From Lewinella sp. IMCC34183 (lineage in GTDB: Bacteria > Bacteroidota > Bacteroidia > Chitinophagales > Saprospiraceae): a DNA stretch of 64,000 nt. The position numbers and the translations under genes are program-made. Within the stretch, counting starts at the first letter, position 1; each line of letters begins with the position of its first letter. Location: the NCBI RefSeq assembly GCF_003390915.1, contig NZ_QMEM01000001.1:496001-560000 (forward strand). The letters run 5' to 3'. The notes below the pieces were generated by a model, which saw only the letters and a program-made list of their open reading frames with translations, ran no database searches and was not told where the DNA came from. Positions 57,388 to 64,000 of the stretch are shown here, piece after piece.

Positions 57388-57434
57388 GGTTAACATTAGG
57401 TTAACGTGAACGTCGGAAAAGCTCTCGACCTTTG
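57388..57434 (+). promoter_or_regulatory. GGTTAAC direct repeat and near-consensus -7 element before the TonB receptor
   Basis: GGTTAAC at 57388-57394 and again at 57399-57405, an 11-bp period typical of PhoB/OmpR-type sites. GACCTTTG at 57427-57434 is one base off TAnnTTTG and sits 54 nt before the ATG. Together this looks like an activated promoter. Confidence 0.4.
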
Positions 57435-57487
57435 CAGCCAAATACGGCGGTATCTGCCGGAACCTAATCAACCAAATCTTTCTAAGC

Positions 57488-60400
57488 ATGAGGTTTTTGA
57501 CCACATTCTTCACCTTGCTCCTGGTGACGCTGCTTCCCTATATGGCGGCCGCTCAGGGGGTGACCACTTCATCCATTTACGGGCAACTTACGGATGACGC
57601 TACGGGAGAACCGCTCATCGGTGCTACCGTGCAGGCCGTTCATACCCCCTCCGGCACGAGCTACGGCAACACCACCGACGAGAAGGGCTTCTTCCGCCTC
57701 CCCGGCCTGCGTGTGGGTGGCCCCTACACCATCACCGCCAGCTACGTGGGTTTCGAGCCCGTGGTGCGCAACGACGTGTACCTGCAGCTCGGCCAGGCCT
57801 TCAACTTCAACGAAAGCCTGGGCGGTGCCGGCGTGAACCTCGGTGAGGTGACCGTGGTGGGCAGCCGCTCCAGCGTCTTCGACGGTGGACGCACGGGACA
57901 GGAAACTACGGTCAGCGAGGAGCAGATCAACGCCCTGCCCACGGTCAACCGGAACATCTCCGACTACGCCCGCCTCAACCCGCTGGCCAAGATTTCCGAA
58001 GGCGACGGTTTCGCTATCTCGATCGCGGGCCAGAACAACCGCTTTAACAGCATCTACATCGATGGCGCCGTGAACAACGACGCCTTCGGTCTGTCCGGCT
58101 CGGGCACCAACGGTGGCCAGACCGGTGTCTCCCCGATCTCGATCGACGCTGTGGAGCAGTTCACGGTTGCCGTAGCCCCCTTCGACGTGCGCCAGAGTGG
58201 ATTCGCCGGCGGATCCATCAGTGCCGTGACCCGCTCCGGTACCAACGATTTTGAAGGCAGTGCCTACTACTTTCTCCGGAACGAAAACCTCACCCGCAGC
58301 AATGCCTTCGTCAACGACGACGGGTACGAGTTCGACGAGATCGCACCCTTCTCCGCGAAGACCTACGGTGCCCGCCTCGGTGGCCCCATTGTGAAGGACA
58401 AGGTATTCTTCTTCGTGAACGCCGAGCTGCAGCGCGACGAAACCCCCCAGCCCTTCAACATCGCCAACTACTCCGGCAACAGCACCGCCCAGGACATTAC
58501 CCGCTTGCGGAATTACGTTGGCGAATTCGGATATGACCTCGGCTCCTTCGACAACAATACCGCTTACCTGAACAGCGACAAGATCCTGGCTAAGCTGGAC
58601 TTCAACCTGAGCCCGGTGCACAAGCTGTCCGTCCGCCACTCCTACGTGAACGCGGAGAACCTGGAAGCCCGCGGTTCCGGCCGCCGGAGCATCAACTTTA
58701 TCAACGGCTCGGAATTTTTTACCTCCAAGACCAATAGCTCCGCCGTCGAACTGAACTCGATCTTCGACAACAATACCTCCAACAACCTCACCATTGGCCT
58801 GACGCTGGTGCGGGACGATCGCGACCCCTTCGGCGCGGACTTTCCTACCGTGAGCATCAACGACGGTGACAACGGGGAGTCGATCGAACTGGGCGCCGAG
58901 CCCTTCAGCACGGCCAACCTGCTCAACCAGGATGTTCTTACGATCAAGAACGACTTCAACATCTACGCCGGTCGTCACAACATTCTGGTCGGCGCCAACC
59001 TCGAATTCTTCAAGGCGGGCAACCTGTTCATCCGGCAGAACTTCGGTGAATACCAATACTTCGGCATCGGTGACACCTCGGCCCTCGATCAGTTCCTGCT
59101 CGGATTGCCCGCCAGCCAGTACGACCGCAGCTTCAGCCAGGTCGACAACGTGACCGGCGACGAAAGTGCGGCCATCGCCTCGCTCAAGCAAACCCTGCTC
59201 GGTTTCTACGTTCAGGACGAGTTCCAGGTCACCGATCTGCTGCGCCTTACGGGTGGACTACGGGCCGACATCTCCATCTACCCCGACAATGTCCCGGTCA
59301 ACAACCAGTTCAACAATGAAACCATCCCCACCCTTGAAGCGGCTGGGTATGACTTAGAGGGAGCCCGTACGGGTCAGGGCATCAAGTCCTCGATCCTCTT
59401 TAGCCCGCGCCTCGGCTTTAACTACGATGTTCTCGGCGACCGCACCCTGCAACTGCGTGGTGGTATTGGCATCTTCACCAGCCGTGCCCCCCTCGTGTGG
59501 GTCGGCGGTGCTTACAATAACTACGGTCTTAACGTCGGTGGCGTGCGCCGACGCAACTCTGTGGTATTCAACCCCGACGTGAACAGCCAGGTACCCGGAG
59601 ATATTGACCTGAACGCTATCGTACCTTCGGGCCAGATTGACCTGTTTGCCGAAAACTTCAAGCTGCCCCAGACCACCAAGATCAATCTTGCGGTGGACTA
59701 CAAGCTGCCCGGCAACATCAACCTGACTGTTGAAGGACTCTACACGAAGTTCAGCAACTACGTACGCTACCAGAGCCTGAACCTGGATCCCGACAACCTG
59801 TCGCGTCTCACCGGCCCCGGCGACAATCGGGTTATCTACACCAGCTCGTCCGCCATCGACCGTAACTACACGGGTATCTACCTGGGCACGAATACCGATA
59901 AAGGCTACGCCTGGAACTTTTCCACCGTCCTGCAAAAGCCCTTCACCAACGGCTTCATCGGTACGCTGGGCTACTCCTACGGTGATTCCTACAGCCTCTT
60001 CGACGGTACTTCGAGCCAAAACAGCTCGCAGTGGCGCGGGTACTACAACCCAGAAGGTCGTAACGACGAAGGACCGGTACAGCGCTCTGCCTTTGCCCCG
60101 GGACACCGCGTCTTTAGTTCGCTGTCCTACGCCATCCCCTACTCCAAGTACGCTTCCACTACCATCTCGTTGTTCATGAACGGTGACGTGGTCCAGCCCT
60201 ACACCTACGTAGTGGGTGCGCGAAACGCCGATCTGGTAAACGACTTCGGCTTTGACTTCAACGAAGTGGCCTACGTACCCGCCTCCTTCGAGGAAGCCAA
60301 TCTGGTAGACGACAACGGTGTCAGTGCCGAGGAGCAGTACGCCGCCCTGGAGCGCTTCATCAACGCCGACAAATCCCTGAGCGACCGCCGCGGTCAGTTC

Positions 60401-60760
60401 GCCGAACGCAACGGTGCCTGGGGTCCCTTCAAGGTGATCTTCGACGCCCGCGTACTGCAGGACTTTAAGATCCCCATGAGCAACGGCAAGGAGAACGTTC
60501 TCCAAATTTCTCTCGACGTCTTCAACCTCAACAACCTCCTGAACGAAAACTGGGGCCGTCTTAACAGCCTCGGATTCGGAACCTACTCCCTGGTTAACCT
60601 CGAAGACATCAGCGACGATGGCGTTCCCTCGTTCACGGTGCCTTCCGAGATCGTAGACGGTGCCGAACCCGACACTATTTGGGATGACAACCTTGATGAC
60701 AGCGGACTGCGCAGCAGCCGGTACACCATACAGGTCGGCTTACGCTACATTTTCCGGTAG
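57488..60760 (+). CDS. TonB-dependent receptor with carboxypeptidase-regulatory-like domain (Oar-like)
   Basis: 1090 aa. Signal peptide 1-22 (ending AAAQ). CarboxypepD_reg-like domain at about 28-108 (GQLTDDATGEPLIGATVQ ... GFFRLPGLRVGGPYTITA). The plug at about 120-260 includes LPTVNRNISDYARLNP, NRFNSIYIDGAVNND and SGFAGGSISAVTRSGTNDF. A long beta-barrel follows to the terminal SSRYTIQVGLRYIFR. It lacks a SusD partner and resembles Oar-type receptors. The ligand is unknown; the GTTAAC repeats upstream would fit a phosphate-type response. A strong terminator follows. Confidence 0.93.
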   Translation: MRFLTTFFTLLLVTLLPYMAAAQGVTTSSIYGQLTDDATGEPLIGATVQAVHTPSGTSYGNTTDEKGFFRLPGLRVGGPYTITASYVGFEPVVRNDVYLQLGQAFNFNESLGGAGVNLGEVTVVGSRSSVFDGGRTGQETTVSEEQINALPTVNRNISDYARLNPLAKISEGDGFAISIAGQNNRFNSIYIDGAVNNDAFGLSGSGTNGGQTGVSPISIDAVEQFTVAVAPFDVRQSGFAGGSISAVTRSGTNDFEGSAYYFLRNENLTRSNAFVNDDGYEFDEIAPFSAKTYGARLGGPIVKDKVFFFVNAELQRDETPQPFNIANYSGNSTAQDITRLRNYVGEFGYDLGSFDNNTAYLNSDKILAKLDFNLSPVHKLSVRHSYVNAENLEARGSGRRSINFINGSEFFTSKTNSSAVELNSIFDNNTSNNLTIGLTLVRDDRDPFGADFPTVSINDGDNGESIELGAEPFSTANLLNQDVLTIKNDFNIYAGRHNILVGANLEFFKAGNLFIRQNFGEYQYFGIGDTSALDQFLLGLPASQYDRSFSQVDNVTGDESAAIASLKQTLLGFYVQDEFQVTDLLRLTGGLRADISIYPDNVPVNNQFNNETIPTLEAAGYDLEGARTGQGIKSSILFSPRLGFNYDVLGDRTLQLRGGIGIFTSRAPLVWVGGAYNNYGLNVGGVRRRNSVVFNPDVNSQVPGDIDLNAIVPSGQIDLFAENFKLPQTTKINLAVDYKLPGNINLTVEGLYTKFSNYVRYQSLNLDPDNLSRLTGPGDNRVIYTSSSAIDRNYTGIYLGTNTDKGYAWNFSTVLQKPFTNGFIGTLGYSYGDSYSLFDGTSSQNSSQWRGYYNPEGRNDEGPVQRSAFAPGHRVFSSLSYAIPYSKYASTTISLFMNGDVVQPYTYVVGARNADLVNDFGFDFNEVAYVPASFEEANLVDDNGVSAEEQYAALERFINADKSLSDRRGQFAERNGAWGPFKVIFDARVLQDFKIPMSNGKENVLQISLDVFNLNNLLNENWGRLNSLGFGTYSLVNLEDISDDGVPSFTVPSEIVDGAEPDTIWDDNLDDSGLRSSRYTIQVGLRYIFR

Positions 60761-60790
60761 CAGCCACGCTCTGGCTATACCTGCATAACG

Positions 60791-60826
60791 AAACCCCCGA
60801 CCGGACTTCCGGTCGGGGGTTTTTTG
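60791..60826 (+). terminator. Rho-independent terminator after the TonB receptor
   Basis: Stem AAACCCCCGACCGGA / TCCGGTCGGGGGTTT with a very tight loop (CT, effectively ACTT), followed by TTTT and GTTTC. The strongest intrinsic terminator in the window. Confidence 0.92.
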
Positions 60827-61107
60827 TTTCAGGAAAGTGCTGAAGTAATCGTGACGGCTACGTAGCTGTGCATGCTATGGGCCGGCTTACTACCAAGCCA
60901 GCGCGGGCGGAAATATACCGCCCCGCCCGGAGCATGAACCCAACAAATAGATTCCGCATGTTCATCTTTTTGCAAATTTATATTTGCATACTAGGAGTGA
61001 TATTTAACTAAAGTTTTCCAATTTGGATATATATCGGACGTAAGTTTGCTTATCGACTTTCGCTCCACTAACTACCTCGGGTAGATTATTCCCACAAATT
61101 TCTCTCC
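60827..61107. other. AT-rich intergenic region with promoter-like elements
   Basis: No gene seen. It is much more AT-rich than the surroundings. It contains the inverted repeat TGCAAAT-TTAT-ATTTGCA (60971-60988), which overlaps TATATTTG (60979-60986), a TAnnTTTG match on the plus strand about 120 nt before the next ATG. A repressor site over a promoter would look like this. Confidence 0.45.
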
Positions 61108-63198
61108 ATGAACAAGAACTACCACCTTCTTGCCGCCACCCTCATGACGGTACTATTCATCAGTTGCATACTGAATCAATCCCTTTCCGCTCAGTCGAAT
61201 CCGTACTGCCCACCCAAAACCACCCTGGGTAGCACGGTGAACATCTGGGACTGGCGGCAAATTCAATTCGATCTGTACCTGACCAGCGGGGGCTTCCGGA
61301 GGATACAGTCACCCTTCAGAATAGTCAATAACTCATTACCCGTAAATACCCAGTACATCGCCACCGCGCTGACAACCATTGATTACGAACCAACAAATGG
61401 ATGGGAGCTTTTGTACAAAAACCTCGGTAAGGCAAGTTTACCGGTTGACAACGCTTCCTTTGCACTGTACAACAGATACACGGGAATAATTCGCGTGCTG
61501 TTTTACGTGCCTAATGCAAACTCCACGTTTAATGCTGCCTCCGTCGGAGCAAGGGTATACAAGGCAGGCGAAGTAGTAGAGGGTTCCCAGATTTTCAGTT
61601 ACAGTTCCCTCCCGATCAGCCCCCTTGAAACCGCTCGGCCGTCCCAGGCTCGATCCTATCTTCAGCCGAACCACGTGTTCGAGTCCGGGGCCTGGATCAT
61701 TTTGGATTTCCCCACGGCGTACGACCCGTGTGTATGCGACCACACTTCGGGTATTGAATTTGCGCCTACCCTACAGTCGATATCCGAAATTAGCCTGGTC
61801 CTCGAAGGCACGGGAAAATCCAAAGCTATTTACAGCAAGGCAACCGGATCATCCAACGATATCGACATAGCCGGCAGAATCAGCGACGGGTTTATCGGGG
61901 CCCTGAAAAGATATAAGGACTACAATGAGTTTACGAGCTACAGCTTTTCCTCCCCGAATAATCAATCTGAAGGCAAGCTGAAATTCTTATCGGATTTTGC
62001 CTTCCTGCCAGCCGTGGGAGGTGTATTACAACTCCTTGATTTCTTCATTACCGGAAAGAAGACTTCACCCATGCTGGTTGGGTACAACTCCAACTATAAG
62101 TTCAGCGGCGACGGAACCACTACGTTTAAAACTGGAGACAAATCCACCTCCATCCTCACTCCCGGTTCCAAACCGACTTCCAATCTTGCATCACTGATTC
62201 CGGTGTATAACAACCCGCTGGGAGTATTCAATCTCATGGTTCGTCCGAAGATCAAGCGCTACACCACGCAGTCCTCGTATTCCAGCGCTCCCTGCCAACC
62301 CGGTGTCAACACAAAGAAGGCCTATCAGCTTGACCTGCAAACTATCAAGTACGTGGTCAATGCGGCGGCAGGGATACAGGAGACACCCTTGAGCATTCAG
62401 GCAGCCCTCAGATTCAGAAGCTGCGAAAATTATGGCATACTGAGCCCCCAACTAACCTCCAATGCCACGAGTCCCGGCGTCTACTATTCTCCCCTCATAG
62501 ATTTGGATTGCCTAGGGGACTATACGGTCATCCTCGATCAGTTCAAAGGGGAAGACTACAATGAGCAGTACGGTGAATGCTCACTTGAAACCAGTGGTTC
62601 CTTCTGCGGTACAGTGGACATTTTGCTCCTGGTAGCCCTGAAAAAGACAAACGGAACCGCGGGTCAGGAGATGGTGCTGTCACTCGTCTATGAAACCGAC
62701 ATTGTCGACACTTCAACTCCGGCCACCGGCTTTCCTGCCAACAAATACAAGGGCCAGACCGTGTCGCAGATAAACACCTCCTGCCCCCAGAGAACCATAC
62801 TCCCCGTAGACCGTACCTATGTCGCCTATAATTGCCGGTACCGGTACTCGGCCAACTTCGTAGCAAAGGCCTCCGGCGGCAGCCCCGAGGTGGAGGACTT
62901 GGACAACTACGACCCCACCGTCCTTTTCGATGCCGACACCGAGCAGTTTGTAGCCCAGGAGTTGTACGCCCACCCCAACCCCGCTACGCAGTCTACGAGG
63001 ATAACTTTGGGCACTAAACCCGTTGACGGAACGTGGACGATTACCGACTACCTGGGTAGAGTAGTTGAGTTCAGCAACTTTTCGAATCTGAATTTCCTGG
63101 ATCTGGATGTGGCCAGATTACCGAGTGGCGTTTACACCGTTTCGGTTTACAACAGCCATTCCAATGCTACTGCGACTAGCAGGCTCATTAAGCAGTAA
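61108..63198 (+). CDS. Secreted protein of unknown function with type A T9SS sorting domain
   Basis: 696 aa. N-terminal signal segment (about residues 1-28, ending SLSAQ). I do not recognise the main region; it is beta-rich, has scattered Cys pairs, and includes a DWRQIQFDLYLTSGGFRRIQ segment near 48. The last ~80 residues are a type A sorting domain (LYAHPNPATQSTRITLG ... LPSGVYTVSVYN). Its GC content is visibly lower than all neighbours, with different codon choice (many AAT, ATT, AAA codons), suggesting recent acquisition. It ends where a relic of another gene begins. Confidence 0.85.
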   Translation: MNKNYHLLAATLMTVLFISCILNQSLSAQSNPYCPPKTTLGSTVNIWDWRQIQFDLYLTSGGFRRIQSPFRIVNNSLPVNTQYIATALTTIDYEPTNGWELLYKNLGKASLPVDNASFALYNRYTGIIRVLFYVPNANSTFNAASVGARVYKAGEVVEGSQIFSYSSLPISPLETARPSQARSYLQPNHVFESGAWIILDFPTAYDPCVCDHTSGIEFAPTLQSISEISLVLEGTGKSKAIYSKATGSSNDIDIAGRISDGFIGALKRYKDYNEFTSYSFSSPNNQSEGKLKFLSDFAFLPAVGGVLQLLDFFITGKKTSPMLVGYNSNYKFSGDGTTTFKTGDKSTSILTPGSKPTSNLASLIPVYNNPLGVFNLMVRPKIKRYTTQSSYSSAPCQPGVNTKKAYQLDLQTIKYVVNAAAGIQETPLSIQAALRFRSCENYGILSPQLTSNATSPGVYYSPLIDLDCLGDYTVILDQFKGEDYNEQYGECSLETSGSFCGTVDILLLVALKKTNGTAGQEMVLSLVYETDIVDTSTPATGFPANKYKGQTVSQINTSCPQRTILPVDRTYVAYNCRYRYSANFVAKASGGSPEVEDLDNYDPTVLFDADTEQFVAQELYAHPNPATQSTRITLGTKPVDGTWTITDYLGRVVEFSNFSNLNFLDLDVARLPSGVYTVSVYNSHSNATATSRLIKQ

Positions 63199-63402
63199 TC
63201 GGCACGTCAGAGCGATTTATCTATACTGGTGTTTGGACCAGCGTAGCGTACGCCGACACTGACAGGGAGCCCCTCCAGCCACTTTACACCTTACCCGGAA
63301 CCCTTGCGTTCTCCACCGAGCCCTTCCGCTACAGTCCTTCCGTACTGAGCAACGCGTGGCAGGTGCAGATCGCCATGAAATGCGGTTTCTGTCCCGGCTA
63401 AG
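63199..63402 (+). pseudogene. 3' relic of an outer-membrane beta-barrel (TonB receptor-like) gene
   Basis: No start codon, but one frame is open from just after the T9SS gene stop to TAA at 63400-63402. It reads ERFIYTGVWTSVAYADTD, then PFRYSPSVLSNAWQVQIAMK, ending CGFCPG. The YSPxxLSNxWQxQxxxKxGF pattern is the usual final strand pair of Bacteroidota TonB-dependent barrels, and a terminator follows 15 nt later. The 5' part of the gene is missing, replaced by the lower-GC T9SS gene. The rest of this 339-nt gap (63457-63537) shows nothing more. Confidence 0.55.
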
Positions 63403-63416
63403 CGCCAGGGTCGAAC

Positions 63417-63456
63417 AAGAATCCCCCATCCGGACAGAGCCGGTTGGGGGATTCTT
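63417..63456 (+). terminator. Terminator after the barrel-gene relic
   Basis: Stem AAGAATCCCCCA / TGGGGGATTCTT extended by CCGG / CCGG past one mismatch, loop ACAGAG, then ATTTTC. Its position just after the relic's stop supports the relic having been the 3' end of a real gene. Confidence 0.85.
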
Positions 63457-63537
63457 ATTTTCTGAAATACTAGAATATAAGTAGCTCTTTTCCATTTTCT
63501 GCGAACTTATCATGCTCCCACCCACCTCTATAATCAG

Positions 63538-63978
63538 ATGGAAGACAGCAAAGACGGACAAGCTAAGGAAACGGTAAAACCACATAAAATGGTGGAAACC
63601 GAAAAAATTCCGGTGATAAAGGAAAAGCTGTCCATTTCTTCCAGAGAAAATATTACTGGCGAAGTTGAAGTCCGCAAGGTCGTCAAGACCGAAGAGATTG
63701 ATGTCCCACTGACCACGATCCGAACCCGCTACCGGGAAGAACGGGTACCCGTCAACCGCACTGTAGACACAGCGCCACAGGTACGCTACGAAGGGGAGAA
63801 CCTCGTCATCCCCATAATCCGGGAAGAAGAAGTAGTCATCAAACGCCTGATTCTGGTCGAAGAAATACACCTCATCCGGGAACGAACCACCGAAGAACGT
63901 ACCGAGCACATCCAGCTTCGCTCCGAAGAGGCTACGGTAACCCGCAAGCCTGCGGATCCGGACCAACCCAAAGAATAA
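63538..63978 (+). CDS. DUF2382 (YsnF/AvaK-type) protein
   Basis: 146 aa, highly charged. It shows the imperfect internal repeat typical of DUF2382: EKIPVIKEKLSISSRENITG near residue 22, EEIDVPLTTIRTRYREERVP near 52, and VIPIIREEEVVIKRLILVEE near 90, ending in a TEERTEHIQLRSEEATV segment. No PRC-barrel domain is fused. YsnF/AvaK proteins are general-stress proteins of unknown mechanism. A further ATG at 63983 opens a frame that runs off the window end, possibly the next gene. Confidence 0.85.
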   Translation: MEDSKDGQAKETVKPHKMVETEKIPVIKEKLSISSRENITGEVEVRKVVKTEEIDVPLTTIRTRYREERVPVNRTVDTAPQVRYEGENLVIPIIREEEVVIKRLILVEEIHLIRERTTEERTEHIQLRSEEATVTRKPADPDQPKE

Positions 63979-64000
63979 TCGGATGGCAACATCCACTTTT

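Noticed and set aside
63217-63996. Long minus-strand frame at the window end
   Set aside because: Antisense to the DUF2382 gene and across a terminator; Phe/Tyr-rich shadow without domain features.

Overview
The window is from a high-GC member of the Bacteroidota, most likely a Saprospiria/Lewinella-like marine bacterium. The evidence is type A and type B type IX secretion (T9SS) C-terminal sorting domains, an OmpA protein with thrombospondin type-3 repeats, a TonB-dependent receptor with a carboxypeptidase-regulatory-like N-terminus, CRTAC1-type FG-GAP/VCBS lipoproteins, a split ATP synthase locus without atpD/atpC, and repeated TAnnTTTG promoter elements. Genus is inference. No rRNA, tRNA, CRISPR array, insertion sequence or prophage was seen. 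The whole window is ordinary chromosome, with one lower-GC accessory patch near 61-63 kb.

Layout. 0-4.5 kb (minus): glycerate kinase, a DUF1080 protein, ribonuclease Z, a STAS anti-sigma antagonist and an MFS transporter. 4.6-14.4 kb (minus): three giant FG-GAP/ASPIC-UnbV lipoproteins and one small lipoprotein in an operon with ATGA overlaps. 14.5-21.4 kb: DEDDh exonuclease, solo LytTR protein, PhzF-family enzyme (plus), Lrp/AsnC regulator, a PD-(D/E)XK-like protein, leuS and a retropepsin-like protease. 21.6-26 kb: pyrG, metK, manA. 26-33.6 kb: a PKD-rich type B T9SS protein, a degenerate arginase-family protein, OmpA and a small secreted protein. 33.5-35 kb (minus): exbB-exbD-exbD. 35.2-40.8 kb (plus): lipoprotein, DUF368 (undecaprenyl-phosphate translocase family), aroE, sialate O-acetylesterase-like protein and a MATE exporter. 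40.9-46.3 kb (minus): atpBEFHAG. 46.5-49.9 kb: carboxynorspermidine dehydrogenase, a PQQ-type sugar dehydrogenase with a T9SS tail, and an acidic lipoprotein. 50-55.1 kb (minus): trpL-trpE-trpG-trpB-trpA-miaA. 55.2-57.4 kb: a 46-bp tandem repeat array, a saccharopine-dehydrogenase-like protein and DUF4197. 57.5-64 kb: TonB-dependent receptor, a T9SS protein of lower GC, a relic of an outer-membrane barrel gene and a DUF2382/YsnF protein.

The most interesting signal is at 55.0-55.15 kb. On the minus strand, just upstream of trpE, there is a 16-codon leader ORF with three consecutive Trp codons. It is followed by a possible antiterminator and a 14-bp GC-rich terminator, which is the layout of a classical transcription attenuator. 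The operon it precedes ends in miaA, the tRNA A37 prenyltransferase. In E. coli this gene was first found as trpX, because its loss perturbs trp attenuation. The operon also lacks trpD, trpC and trpF between trpG and trpB, and a 46-bp tandem repeat lies directly upstream of its promoter.

Start codons are unusual: glxK, rnz, manA, the MATE gene and trpE appear to start at TTG and several others at GTG. Many intergenic gaps carry perfect or near-perfect GC hairpins acting as terminators, often bidirectional.
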